DNA of 64,000 nucleotides from Calycina herbarum. Lineage: Eukaryota; Ascomycota; Leotiomycetes; Helotiales; Pezizellaceae. Within the stretch, counting starts at the first letter, position 1. The number at the start of each line of letters is the position of its first letter. The notes beneath the pieces are model-generated. The model saw only the letters and a list, made by a program, of their open reading frames with translations, was not told where the DNA came from and ran no database searches. Shown one piece after another: positions 1 through 11,127 of this stretch. The stretch is from NCBI GenBank assembly GCA_001414485.1, contig LLEY01000051.1:310001-374000 (forward strand), written 5' to 3'. The position numbers and the translations under genes are program-made.

Positions 1-538
1 GAGATTCGTGTATGAGCCACGTTATTCCCAGGTCTTTTGGATTTAACCGTTCTTCTCGTGCTACTCTATTGCGGCGGAGTATAAAAGTCGAGGAGACGAG
101 GTTGCAGTTGTTGGTGTTGTGTTTCATGGCGCATTGAGGGCTGGGGCCGGGGCCGTGGCCAAAGAAGAGAAGCCCTGGACTTAGGTTGTGGATGGAGACT
201 GTCGCATCTTGCCCTTGATTCCAGTGTTTGCCATTGCTGACAGTGAATGAAGGGACCCGCCTTCCGACAGGGTGCTGTGGGTGCTGTTGGTGTTGAAGAA
301 GGAAGGTTGAAGTTGGAGTTGCTTTGCGACAATGAAGTTGCTGATTCAGGCTTTCGCTTGCCTGTCCTGTTTCGGTGGGGTCGAGCTAACCTCACTGAAC
401 CTCAACCCTCACTACAACCAACCTCACCAACAACACCACACAACACACCGAGAACCCAAACCAATCAATGCGACCAAAAGCTGCACCCAAACCCCGAATA
501 TAGCTATACCAAGAAGGTCAAGACCTGCGTTGACCACA

Positions 539-1072
539 ATGTCAGCAACGGAACCAAAACTTCCCTCTCAGACTGCGGCCTCTCCAAGAGCGCATATCAT
601 CAAAGCACCATTACCTCTCCCATCACCCCTCGAACCACCATCCATCTTCCTTTCCGGCTTTATATCCCCAGCCGATGACTGCTGGCGTGACAAGCTGTCA
701 GCAGTTCTCTCCCACCTACCTGTTACGATCATCAACCCTCTCCGTCGAGATTGGGACCATACATGGAAAGCGAGCCTCGGAGATTCGAAGTTCGTCAACC
801 AAGTAACATGGGAGCTGAATGCTTTGGAACAAACGGACATCGTGGTGGTAAACTTGGGAACAAAGACAGAGGCCTCAATATCTTTGATGGAGTTGGGATT
901 CGTCGCTGGACTGCAAAAACGCATCGTGGTTTGCTGTGCCGATGAATACAAAAATAGTGGCAATGTGCAGGTCTTCTGCCGCAAGCTGGGGATAACGGTT
1001 GCCAAAACCCTGGAGGAGCTTATCAGTAGTACTGAGAGGGCTTTGGCGGATTTCGTCATTACATCTGGGTAA
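539..1072 (+). CDS. Nucleoside 2-deoxyribosyltransferase-like protein
   Basis: Single-exon gene of 177 residues. After a Pro/Ser-rich leader of about 34 residues, the fold starts at IFLSGFI. It continues through IINPLRRDWDHTW, QVTWELNALEQTD and SISLMELGF, which match the conserved segments of the Nuc_deoxyri_tr2 family (nucleoside 2-deoxyribosyltransferase-like). The Glu of MELG sits where the catalytic Glu of this fold is expected. Related enzymes cleave or transfer the N-glycosidic bond of deoxynucleosides, and the substrate here is unknown. The frame is open upstream to an ATG at 332. I chose the ATG at 539 because the intervening 69 residues are low-complexity UTR-like sequence (runs of CAACACC) and the domain does not need them. 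It converges on the 2EXR gene, with 142 bp between the stop codons. Family assignment is good, the exact start less so. Confidence 0.72.
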   Translation: MSATEPKLPSQTAASPRAHIIKAPLPLPSPLEPPSIFLSGFISPADDCWRDKLSAVLSHLPVTIINPLRRDWDHTWKASLGDSKFVNQVTWELNALEQTDIVVVNLGTKTEASISLMELGFVAGLQKRIVVCCADEYKNSGNVQVFCRKLGITVAKTLEELISSTERALADFVITSG

Positions 1073-1214
1073 TGTTCAAAACCTGTCTTGCAAGAACACA
1101 ACCAAGTGTGTCTTCGGCGAGAGGACTGTGCTGGATACTACAAGATAATGCAAGATAAAGCGTTTCAATTTGGTACCTTGATTCGGATTACACCAACATA
1201 CCTCCTTGGCCAGT

Positions 1215-2636
1215 TCAATCTTGCTTGACTTTGAGTACCCACGCCCTCCTACACACATATCGATAGCACCCCCAAAATATCTGGATCGTATCTGATTCCA
1301 CAAAGTATCTCCCAGCGCTTCCATATTTTCCAAACAAACTCAAGGTCTGAACCCACCACCACCACGCTGTGGAATTCTCCCAATTTGGATCGATAGTAAA
1401 GGTCTTCTCGTCACGGGAATCTCGGCGAGCACTGACTGCAGCTTTGTCTTCCTTGGCCGTGGACCAGTCGTGAAGACAAACACTGGAAGCTTTCAACGAT
1501 TGCTTAGCTTTCAATGGCTCAATCATGGCTGGTTTCGATTCCTATGACCGGTCAGCAGTTTCCTTCCCCCGCCGATACTTGGATCACAGGCATGTCTTAC
1601 TTGAAAGCACTCACCCAAAGGAAGCTTTTCTGATCCCATCGCACTAACCATCCCCATGCTGCTCGGTGTTTACCAACCCTCTCAATCATACGAGATTCGT
1701 TCTCCCGTGGGTTATTCTTGGAATAATCAAAGAATTATTGGTCTCGTTACGACGAGTAGCATAGTCTCTAATCATCGCCGCAATCTCCTGCAGGGTATCC
1801 AAATACTCCTTCGAAATATGGTCTCCTGCTGCCCCGTTTGCCGGGAGCTCAAATACGTCTCTGGGACGAGCGGCGATCACCAAGACGACGTGTTCCAATT
1901 CTCCAAAACAGTCCAGCGCTACCTTGTGGTTCGGATCATATCTCGACTCCGTTATCTGGGAAGGAATTGGCTCGTCGATCCAGGCAAGTGAGTAGATGTA
2001 CAACTTTTTGATTCCCCTAAAGGGGTTTTCGGCGGCTTTCAATGATTGTCCTAACTGACTGTAGGTCCAGAACTTTATCAACAAATCAGCAGGTGATTCT
2101 CAAGAAGTTGAAAGGAATCGGGTCAAGCAGCCCATAAAAAGAAATCAGAGAAAGAAAATATGCCGTACCTGGTATTCAGCAAACGCAAAGCGGGCATGCA
2201 CATATAGAGTATCTCCTTCTGACCTAAACCACTGGGGCTTCCTGGTGAGAGAGGACGCCAAACCAATGCATCTATATTTGCTCAAAGCCGCTTCTCTGCT
2301 GGCTTTGCAGACGTAAAGACTCACAGGTGCCTCTACCTCATGCTCTGCCTCTATATTGACTCTGCTCATGCGAACCCTTTGCCCCGCAGGCCAGGCCAAT
2401 TCAAAAATCATGAATTGAATTTCAAGGGGCAGTCTTTGGAAGGGTTTGAATCCAGACTTTTGATATTGGTGGTTTGAATCTCTTGCTGGCGCGAGAACCA
2501 TCCTCTCTCTGCGCGTTCTGGTCAATTGTGGTGGGTGTGATTCCACCCTACGAAGGCCGGTTCTACTTCTGGGATTTGTTTGGGAAACAAGACCGGCCAT
2601 GGTCTGGGTTCCTACAGATATCCTTTGAGAGGCCAT
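1215..2636 (-). CDS. 2EXR (F-box-like) domain protein, three exons
   Basis: Proposed exons are complement 2169-2636, 1692-2054 and 1215-1541, giving 385 residues. Exon 1 carries the 2EXR signature FKPFQRLPLEIQFMIFELAW followed by a CKASREAAL segment and GDTLYVHA, the usual order in fungal 2EXR proteins. Intron 1 (GTACGG to CAG, 114 bp) and intron 2 (GTATGA to ATAG, 150 bp, with CTGAC near the acceptor) both keep phase 0. The resulting length is close to the neighbouring 375-residue paralogue. The last exon has a WWWW run and no recognised domain, so the 3' structure is the least certain part. 2EXR proteins are lineage-expanded in filamentous fungi and mostly uncharacterised; an F-box-like adaptor role is only a family-level guess. 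It is transcribed divergently from the paralogue at 2947. Confidence 0.62.
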
Positions 2637-2946
2637 CGTCGACTGTGGGTAAGTGTTAGGGGTGTGTGGCTGTTGAAATGGTTATTCTCGTTACCGCTGT
2701 CTGCCATATGCCAGTTCACTGGGTGCTTATCGTTATGGGAACCCAAATAAGGCAGCCTCGCTTGCCGCTTTTGGCACCCACCAAAAAAATAGTTATGTCC
2801 ACACGCGGCACAAAAGTTCCTCCGATTGAGTTATTCATTCAATTCTTCACCATTTCGGTCTCCCTTCCCATACTTGGCCAACCATAATCACTCGCTATTT
2901 CGCAGAAATACACGTCGGCTTGAATAACGACCCCCCCTCCTCCAGC
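2637..2946. promoter_or_regulatory. Shared divergent promoter of two 2EXR genes
   Basis: The 310 bp between the two divergent 2EXR start codons must hold both promoters. I see pyrimidine-rich patches close to the plus-strand start but no clear TATA box or recognisable operator. Confidence 0.4.
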
Positions 2947-4074
2947 ATGGATTCCCTCCTCCCAATCAACGATGCCTACGAAAATGCCCTCGCTCAAATT
3001 GGCGGAGAGTTACCTGAAAGTCTACGCTACGCGATCGAAGAGCTCCAAGCACAAACCCAACGCATATCGCTATTCCTCGAGCTTCCAGACCTCCACCAGG
3101 AGCTCCAAGGCTATGACCCTGTTCTTCAACATCCTCCCGAGTTCACTCTCTTCCAGGAACTCCCTGTAGAGATTCGATTGAAAATATACAGAATGATGTT
3201 CCCACCAGGACGTCACATTGATCTCGTCGTACAAGCCCTGGCCCCTCGACATGAAACTTGCAATCATCCGCCACCTTTACAAATCTGCCGAGAGGGCCGT
3301 GAGGAAGCTTTGCGACACTACAACATTGTGAAGAGACCTTGGGCAGTCCGCGGCAGTGGGGGGATCGGAGGCAGACGATTGTGGTACTTTAGTCCAAAGC
3401 GGGACTCGTGCTACTTACACAGCAAAGATCTTGTATTTGGCTCCCTCGATACTTGCGGTCTCGGGTTTCGTCTCTGGCCCTGCAAGGATTCCACCAACAG
3501 TTATATCTTGGCTGGTGTGACTCAGTTGACGATATATTCAAAGGATTGGAGCAGGGACGTACGTCGCTTCAGTAAATCCGCTAGAATCTTGGACTTCGAC
3601 CCTGTTACTTGTGGTGGAAGGGGACATCTTGTATTTCTTCAACATGTCAAACACATCCGCCTCTTGCACGTTAATAACCTACCAACAAATAAGAAGCTTT
3701 CCCCAACACCTTTCCAGCTTCGCCCCAGAGCTCCCGTCTCCTCTACCGAAATGGAACAATGCGCTGCATCTATTCAGGATTATCACTGGCAACGCCACAA
3801 CGATCGCGATACCCTCGTCGGCCCTTGGGGCAAACAGCTTTACGGCAACAACAATTCTGGCGTTCCCAAGGTTACTGCTGCTCACAGAAGTACCCCTTTC
3901 GCTACACGGAGCGAGGAGACTGTGGAGTGGGAAGATTTGGCTTCGGCAAAGCTTTTGACACGCCTCCCAAGTGACCACGAGAAGGATGAGCTTGATGATA
4001 ATGATTTGTTGGTTGGAAATGGCACTAGGGGAGTTCTGGCATGGAAGAGGGGCTCTACTTGGGAGTGGAGATGA
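2947..4074 (+). CDS. 2EXR (F-box-like) domain protein, single exon
   Basis: Intronless gene of 375 residues. The 2EXR core reads FTLFQELPVEIRLKIYRMMF, followed by PPPLQICREGREEALRHY and a RDSCYLHS strand. This is the same domain order as in the divergent neighbour. The C-terminal third is polar and acidic, with DELDDNDLL and a Trp-rich end. The open frame extends upstream to a TTG at 2920, but the first ATG is at 2947, which I use. Its 3' coding end and 3' flank are repeated in decayed form about 1.2 kb downstream (4.8-5.5 kb), so this locus has been duplicated. The function is unknown; families with this domain are described as F-box-like and expanded in ascomycetes. No membrane segment or signal peptide is visible. 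Confidence 0.8.
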   Translation: MDSLLPINDAYENALAQIGGELPESLRYAIEELQAQTQRISLFLELPDLHQELQGYDPVLQHPPEFTLFQELPVEIRLKIYRMMFPPGRHIDLVVQALAPRHETCNHPPPLQICREGREEALRHYNIVKRPWAVRGSGGIGGRRLWYFSPKRDSCYLHSKDLVFGSLDTCGLGFRLWPCKDSTNSYILAGVTQLTIYSKDWSRDVRRFSKSARILDFDPVTCGGRGHLVFLQHVKHIRLLHVNNLPTNKKLSPTPFQLRPRAPVSSTEMEQCAASIQDYHWQRHNDRDTLVGPWGKQLYGNNNSGVPKVTAAHRSTPFATRSEETVEWEDLASAKLLTRLPSDHEKDELDDNDLLVGNGTRGVLAWKRGSTWEWR

Positions 4075-4794
4075 TTGGACTTGGGCTGGAAACTACGTAG
4101 AATCAAGTGTAATGGATGTGATATTGGGGTTGTTTTATGGACTCTAGAGAATGAAATTGTCGGACCTACATCATTTTCTTTGCCCTTTTTTCCTTCCTGT
4201 GACAATTTTACATCGTTTTCATTACCCTGATTTCTTTTTCTATGACAATACTGTGAGACATTGTACTGTCGTCTGAAGTACTCTAATTAGCCTATATAAG
4301 TGGAATATCTAAGTTATTCAAAGGATTTTACTAGGATAAGTATATACTATCAGTCTTCTCTAATAGCTTTATTATAGTAAGTTCTTTTAGATCTTTCATT
4401 TCTCCTATTAAATCTAGGAATCTAAGACCCTCGGACGTTTTTACGGAGATATTTGCTTTTTCTAAGCTATCTAAGTCTTAAGATATCGTCGGAAATTCTT
4501 CTAAATTATCTTAATTTCTTTGTTTTATTTAAAGATTCAATATATACGAAGGTTTTAAATAGAATATTTAATTTCTACTTGCTTATTTTAGCTAACCAAT
4601 GTTATAGTAACTTCTTCTGAGATAACTTGATTCTTCTATTGATTTTTAAAACTAGTATATTAGAATGTTTTTACGAGAACTACTACTAAAAGAGGAACTC
4701 TCTTCTCTACTTAGCACAAAAACACTATTCAATTTCCAGCGTAGTACACTGAAATTTCCGGCTTTCGACACATCTGCTGCCTAATATCACAATC
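4075..4794. other. AT-rich gene-free 3' flank
   Basis: No coding potential seen. The first 270 bases are the less-mutated version of a sequence repeated at 5291-5540. The rest is strongly AT-rich with many TTCTTCT/TAGAA motifs, consistent with RIP-degraded DNA. Confidence 0.5.
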
Positions 4795-5290
4795 CAATGG
4801 CTTGGCCCCTCCGCCTGATTATCATGACCGCCACAGCACTCCCCAACAGCCTCATGGATTTATTAGGTTACGCTGCTTTATTTTTACCTCCTAGCGATTT
4901 ATGGCAGTTGGCAAAATAGGGTGTTGATGCGAAGGTTAACCTGTACACACTTGACGACAACCACCCCGCTGCTATCTTGCGGTTAACTATCGTGGCTTTT
5001 AAGCAATTTATAATCAGCAACCATGATGAAGAAGATCGTCACCGAGATCCTGGCCTCCAGGCCCTTTACTTACGCAAGTTCTGGAAAACACGAATCCGCC
5101 GCACCTACGTTTCCCGGAATCCCAAATATCCTAATGACTACAAGAAATTAATTGGTGACGGAATGGCAAGTTTATTTTGTCGGCGTCTCGTTTTCACGAG
5201 GATGATACATTGGATGATAAGGATATTCTAGTCTGAAATAAGACTCGCGGGTGTACATAGGTATATCATTTGTTGGAAAATTAAGCTATT
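4795..5290 (+). pseudogene. Decayed 2EXR-paralogue 3' fragment
   Basis: A short stretch near 5195-5255 aligns with the C-terminal coding end of the intact 2EXR gene at 2947. CACGAG..GATGAT...TTGGATGATAAGGATATTCT corresponds to its HEKDELDDNDLL segment, followed by a counterpart of NGTRG. The frame is broken by stops and shifts. Around 4815 a GATTATCATGACCGCCACA segment resembles the parent region encoding DYHWQRH. Between these lies an open frame (about 4977-5231) with no recognised domain. The homology continues without a break into the 3' flank repeat at 5291-5540. This supports a duplicated paralogue that has lost function, although the middle of the relic does not align well and its true 5' limit is unclear. 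Confidence 0.5.
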
Positions 5291-5540
5291 TGAGGAAATG
5301 GTTGGAATCTGAGATGGGAATGGGATAAGAATTAGATGTAGATGATATTAGAATTATTTTATAGACTTTAAAAATGAAATTTTCAGATTTACATTGTTTT
5401 CCTTACTCTGACTTATTTTCTTATAACGCTATAATAAGAAAGTATGTCATCATCTAGTTTGTCGTAATTCTCCTATAGAGCTTAGTATTCCACGTTATTC
5501 GAATAGATTTACTAGAATATCCGTCTCCTATCAGTTGTTT
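5291..5540. repeat. RIP-like mutated copy of the 2EXR 3' flank
   Basis: This aligns with 4076-4345. For example, the parent ATATTGGGGTTGTTTTATGG (4121) corresponds to ATATTAGAATTATTTTATAG (5345). Differences are mainly G-to-A and C-to-T, all lowering GC content, as expected from RIP acting on a duplicated segment. Confidence 0.65.
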
Positions 5541-5590
5541 TATGATAACTGTGTTAGCCTGATTTCTTTCAAAGAGCTTATCTCTTCTAT

Positions 5591-5869
5591 TCAAGTAGAT
5601 ATTTCGATATATTCGAATATTTTCATAGATATGCCTCCTCTCATAAACTCGATCTCCAGATTCTCAGGATTCCATTCGCCTTCCTCGTCCTCGAAGACAA
5701 TTATTTGGCCGGCCTTATGATGTAAAATAGTCTCGGCAATCTGTTGAAATGATGCAGCAAGAGCACCAGCTGGGCATGAAGGATCATCTCGGCGGCAGAG
5801 AATGAATCGTTTGTTGACTTTATCTTCAACAACAGCAAAGTCAGGGCAAATGCATGTGTTCTCTGGATC
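5591..5869 (-). pseudogene. ATG-less open-frame remnant, unknown
   Basis: On the minus strand, 92 codons are open between stops without a start codon at the 5' end. The translation looks protein-like: a Cys-containing start (CICPDF), CRRDDPSCPAGALAASFQ, then IIVFEDEEGEWNPENLEIE. This is unlike the random translation of the surrounding AT-rich DNA. Downstream it turns into AT-rich sequence and a stop. I do not recognise the family. It may be an exon of a decayed gene or part of a degraded mobile element. Confidence 0.35.
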
Positions 5870-7379
5870 TTATTGTGAAAGATTATCGAGCATCGCCATT
5901 GCAGAGGTGACACAGGTAGTATCGTCGTAACTCTTCTGGAGTATCTTCGTTCTTCTATTTCTTTTGAGAATTTTATATGCTCGAATCATTTTACAGGGAT
6001 TTTTACTTTGAAAAAGCTTACTTCAATTGAAGTATAATCGCAAGATACTCTAGAAGATCGCTATTCTTCTGCTTGGTCCGTGATTCTGTACTAATAGAAT
6101 GCTTTTACTAAAATATCTACTTTGAAAACACTGTTTTAAGGTTGTTGAATTTTCCAAAACAAAAAAAAAAACATTTAGAATCTCTATGTTCTTTTGTATA
6201 GTTTGAGATTACATGATTCTAAATGTTCTTACTGGAATATATATATATATATATATTCTTGTTGTTGGAAACTCATATTTCTCATTCTCACTTGTTTAGC
6301 GCCCGTTCTTTAGATTGGTGATTAGGCTTGGTATGATATCAATTACGAATTTTGTTCATGTGTATGTCGTAGGTGAGAGTTAGATGTTGCTACTTACAAG
6401 TCCAGGTCGTCAGTTCAGGTGCCAGCGGATCTCGTTAATAATACCTGAAACTTTAAAACCCATTCATTCTTTTAATTTTACTTATACGTCATCGTCTTTT
6501 TTTATGTTCCAGTTACCGGGCTGGGGATGTTCTGCGACGAGTGCGAATCATTTAGTCCAGGTTGTTTGTCGAGTCTTGGTTGTTTCCGATGATTGGGGCT
6601 TGTTGGCTATCCCCACCCTCTTGTTCTCTAACTGTTTTTTCATCGAGTAAGCTACAAGTAAGCCACCAGTAAGCTAAGAGTAAACAATGAGAAGAATCAG
6701 CCACTCACATGGCACTCACCCCTCTAGTTCCAAGCTGGAATTAAAGTGTATATTGCTTGCCGCGGTCGCGATATCACAATGACGGGCCAAGCGAAGGCAA
6801 AGATGTTAGGGAGGAACTAGGGCGCTTCTGAAAGCGCTGAGGCCATACATTGGTGGATTTCTTGAGGAGTCGACCGTTCTCGGTCTTCCTAATTACCTTG
6901 ACATATGGACGTTGGAAATGCACCATAGTGTGGAAATGAGACGTGCCTTGATAAAGTACTGAAGCAGGTCCAGGTTCGGAACAAAGTATTCATGCTTGTA
7001 AGATTAACAATGACTTTTGTATGCATTTGACTCCGCGCCATCTCATCCGTTCACCCTTGACCATATCGAATGGCCCGTAATTAGTCTTGTGAGTATCGCC
7101 ATAATAGACGAGTGGGAGTATGTTTTTTCTTTTTTGGATGAGTCAAGGAACATTGACATTGCTTGCAATACCAAACCAGCGGGGTGGGCATAAATGAATG
7201 GTGACGTTTTTTTCGATAGGCAATCCTTTCTTGGTTCGATCTTCTCTTTCGAAAATCATCTGTATACGCATTAGCCAGGTTTATAGGAACCTTCCACACT
7301 CAAAGCAAATTTTCCTAATCGGGTTTATTCAGAAAAGAAAAACTGTCCATATTTCCAAGTTCGTTCATGACTGCCCTCG
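5870..7379. other. Gene-free AT-rich stretch
   Basis: No supported gene. It contains an A-run near 6162, an (AT)n tract at about 6236-6256 and motifs that echo the AT-rich blocks at 4.4-4.7 kb (TAGAATG(C/T)TTTTACTA-like). Short open frames are not protein-like. Confidence 0.4.
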
Positions 7380-7380
7380 C

Positions 7381-7745
7381 AATAACGGATGCTCAACTTC
7401 TGATCGAACGTTAAGCCTTATATTGAATGATTTCTTCCGATTTGTGAAGAGACTGTCGAGACATCATGCCAAACTTTACATTGCCTCTCGAACGTTTCCT
7501 TCCGATTATCATATCGACTGTTTTTTTCCGTTTGTTGAAGAGAAGTTCGAAGCGGCATCTTGTCAAACTTTGTATCCCTTGTCGGATTAAGATTCATTTA
7601 ATTCGAAAACATTCGTTTAGATTCTATCGAACGTTGAATCAACTATCGGATGTTAAGATTCGTTTACTTTTGAAAAATTCGTTTAGACCTCAAATTGAAT
7701 GCTACGTAGTAAATAGACCGTTGAAACGACTAGCGAATGCTTGAC
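7381..7745. repeat. Degenerate tandem repeat, about 94-bp unit
   Basis: Related blocks recur with the same order of short motifs. TTCCGATTTGTGAAGAGACT with CATGCCAAACTTTACAT (7436-7487) corresponds to TTCCGTTTGTTGAAGAGAAG with CTTGTCAAACTTTGTAT (7526-7576), an offset of 94 bp. ATCGAACGTT-type boundaries occur at about 7402 and 7627. Copies are mutated and the array is short. Confidence 0.5.
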
Positions 7746-9093
7746 CTCGTTTTGAACTACAGTTTCTCTTGAATACTAGAATTCACTTTGAGATCTGACC
7801 GCTCTATGATTCTCGGCTATTTTCTGGTTTGAGTTTAGGGCTAACCCGAGTCTTTCTGCTATCAGTTTTATGATCACGATTTACGATTCGGTCCAGAAAA
7901 CCCTTCACTCTGTAGTATATTCGGTTTTCATTTGTCGAGCTTAAAGTCCTATTTTGATACAATTTGTTTAAAGGTTCCGTGGCGCTGCTAAGAGATGCCC
8001 ACTGCTCCCATGAGGCGATGAAGGGGAATTAGACTTTGGCATATGCCGACTTGGGTTTTCTGAAGCCACTCCAGAAGATTTCCACATTTCAATCACATAT
8101 CAAAAATAAGTGAAATGGGTCGCGCCTTCAAGCTACCTATCATCTACTCCACCCGCGACAAGTCACCCCGCTAACTTACCCAAACAAAATCCCTTTTCAA
8201 AGGTACTTGCTCATAAGAGAGGAGTTGCACCAACGCTGCTAAGCGAAAGAACACAACAATGCAACCAAAACAAACTATTACGGCTGGTTGCTAATTGACT
8301 AAAATCGCAAAGAGAAGCTGCCGCACCAAAAGAACTGCTGTCGCAATCCAACTTCGCTGCTTCGCTGCTTCACTGGTATACCCAAGAAGGCCAAAAACCC
8401 AAATCCTACCTTGAGCCGGTTGGAGATTCTCGTTCATATCCTACATACCCACCAAAAGCTATTGCGCCGGAAGTCGTAGAACAACTGATTGTGCCAGGGG
8501 ACTTGAAAATTGACAGATTCTGCTGGACAATGGGCACAATGAACGTCATAATATGTTACTTTACTAAAACAATGGTTGGGTCTCTTGAACTTGTTAGTAT
8601 TCTCTGATGTGCTCTATCAAGCACAATTATACTAACGCATTCCAAATAACTTTATAGAGTGATAGATAGATAATATCTAAAGACTTAACGAGGATAAGAA
8701 AGAAATTTGTCGAGGGGTTGAATAATTGTGAAGTGTGGGGTAGTTCCAGATCTCGCTTAATATATGTCTGCATTGGTGTTCAGCATACATACAACCATAG
8801 CATTCCACAATTAAACAATTACCCTCGCATCATAGACAGGCCCATTTTGGTATAGTACAACTCGTAATTCGTCAAATGTTCTTATATAATTAATTTACAC
8901 TATCCTGGGATTTCTAACACCATATATCCTCATAAGTGTACGTAAACCGATAATTTAAACTCCCCCGCTAAATCAAGCGCTAACCCTTTGCCTTCCCAAA
9001 CCACACTTTGAAGTTAGACGAGGCTTCTCTGCTGTCAAACCCCTCAGTCCATGCAAAATGCACTTTTCCATAAAATCTTCCAGACCTGCGAAA
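7746..9093. other. Gene-free stretch downstream of the membrane protein
   Basis: No coding region or RNA gene is supported. The part nearest 9093 is the 3' side of the minus-strand membrane-protein gene and should hold its polyadenylation region. Confidence 0.4.
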
Positions 9094-10183
9094 TCATCGA
9101 GGGTGACTCGCTAATTCCTGAGGGGCAGTCTCCATTGGCGCCTCATACCTGGGGGCAGAATTCCATTGATCCGGCTTTTGTTGCGTTGCTACATATGTCT
9201 GCGCTGGGGAAACTTGAGATTGATTCGTATTCGCAAGCGGAACCTGTGATTGATACCCATTACCAGCCATCCCACCGTCCTGGTGAGTATTATCCATATA
9301 CTGCCCTGTCGTTCCCCCAGTCGCACCATTGTTCACCGAACTCATTGGTGTATCGATTCCCTTATACGATCTCGTCTTTTTCACCCTCCAGAAGCCGAGT
9401 GCTAGTGCCCCGAGGACAAGAACTCCGAGTGGGATACCAACCCCCAGCCCTATTTTCGTTCCTAGGTCTGAGTTGCTTGTTGATTTGGAATCGGGGGAGT
9501 TCGTCGCGGTGGTGTTTGTTATCGTGGGGTCGGTTGTAGCTTTTGCAGATGTGATGTTTGCGATGAGCGCGTCGTAGCCGGGTTTGAATGATGCTCCCGT
9601 GGAACCAAGAGTGAAATTGTATTTACAACAGGATGAGAAATCGTAGCCACCTGTTATGAGTCAGTTTGCTGGCTGAGGAAACGAAGGGGGAATTCGCTTA
9701 CAGCAATATTGTTTTGCCTCAACTCCTGGGTTACCACATGTCCATAGGGAGACGAAGAAGCTATATGGCTTGTTTGTGACGGGGTCTTGAGAGAAAAAAG
9801 CATCAGCTAATCGTTTTTCAGTTTGGGGGAGGGATGGACTTACTGCTTACGCAAGCTGGTTCTTGTCTTGCGCAGTTTGGAGAACCCCAGGTCTGGTTAT
9901 CAATTAGCACTGACAGTCAAAGTTATTGAGAGATTCTACGAACCTGGTCTGTACAACTGCCCCTGTACGGCCATCCTGATCTCCCCAGACAATAACCTGA
10001 CGTCGAACATGAATCTAAAGGATCACAACATGAAGCCGGTGCGGAACCTGTTTGGTTACATGGCGAATGACCCGGCACTGTTGTCACCCCATCCGGATAC
10101 CAACAAGTCGCTCCGGGTGCAGCAGCGAATGTTGATACAATGAAAGAAGAAATTAAAACGACCAAAAAAAGGGATCGCGACAT
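9094..10183 (-). CDS. Secreted Cys-rich single-pass membrane protein, four exons
   Basis: Exons are complement 9944-10183, 9844-9892, 9702-9785 and 9094-9650, joined in frame to 309 residues. Introns of 51, 58 and 51 bp have GTTCG or GTAAG donors and CAG/AAG acceptors. Residues 1-21 are a signal peptide (MSRSLFLVVLISSFIVSTFA). An extracellular part of about 170 residues has many cysteines, including CCDPLDSC, a SGYCLG motif, WTCGNPG and SCCKYNF, followed by a Ser/Thr/Asn-rich stalk. Residues about 191-212 (GLGVGIPLGVLVLGALALGF) form one transmembrane helix. Basic residues RVKKTR follow, then a Gln/Asn/Gly-rich cytoplasmic tail of about 97 residues. This architecture is common for plasma-membrane or cell-wall-associated sensors in ascomycetes (Mid2/WSC-like layout). 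I do not recognise a named domain, so the sensor role is an inference. Confidence 0.82.
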
Positions 10184-11127
10184 ATTTTCTTGCGGTTACG
10201 AAATCAACAATCCAAACTGGAAAAACGAGAGAAGGAACCAAGAGGATTCAGAACAGGAAGGGAAAGGACCTTTAAGACGAGGTGGCTGCGGAATAAGCGC
10301 TGCTGGGTGGTGAGAAATCGTATCGCTCCTCGAATCAGATGGTTCCCAAGGAAGGATGGGGGTTTCCAGAGAATCTAAGCTTGTGAAACTAGGACGAAAC
10401 TGTGGAGTCCAGATGCGGCATGTTGATCGGCTGTGCGGCGCGGAGGAGGAAATCTAATTTGATAGGCACTTGGGATCCCCATATGAGTTTCATAGGTCTG
10501 TAGATGAGAGGCGCGAACTCGTATCAAGTAGTACCACTTTGAGGTTAGTAATTTGGGGCTGAAGTCATATGCATAATTGAGCCCTGTTTGAAATTTGTAC
10601 TAAAAGCATCTAAAATAACCTGACAGTGAAATGATGTGGCGGGGGAAATGCCAAGTAACGAATAGACCCACCATTGCGGGGAACATGCAAACGATGTATT
10701 TTACAACTTTGAAAATTAGACCGTGATGTATTAGTTTCATCTGAGATATCAAACTTAGTTCCTGGGAAATATTCTACTCGTACCTTTTACGATGATTCAG
10801 CGAGACAATTTTTATGTCAAGAGCTGAACTTTAAACGGGACTGACCTATCGAGTCGATTTTGAAAACACAGCAAAGCTTGTTCGCTTATGCTTAGATTCC
10901 TGTTCCGCTATGAATTTTTGGGGAAATGAGAGATTGCACTTGTGGATATTCACTGTGTTGATCAATTTGTAATTTTGGATCTTGATTTCGTGGTTGATCA
11001 ATGGATCGTGATAATTGAGCTAAGTAGACGCTAATGACTCCTTCTCAGGGGGTTGAATCCTTCCGCAGTCTAGCTTCAAAACCGGTTTCTGGGACTGTAC
11101 CAGTAACGCCAAAACACACGCCTTTCC
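10184..11127. other. Gene-free promoter side of membrane protein
   Basis: This is upstream of the membrane-protein gene and downstream of the hypothetical gene at 11128. No coding potential is supported and no clear TATA box or repeat was seen. Confidence 0.4.

Noticed and set aside
332..538. N-terminal extension of the deoxyribosyltransferase-like protein that looks like a signal peptide
   Set aside because: The segment between it and the domain is low-complexity and UTR-like, and the family is cytosolic. The ATG at 539 is a better start.
2920..2946. Upstream TTG-initiated extension of the 2EXR gene
   Set aside because: TTG is not a normal nuclear start in fungi, and a good ATG follows nine codons later.
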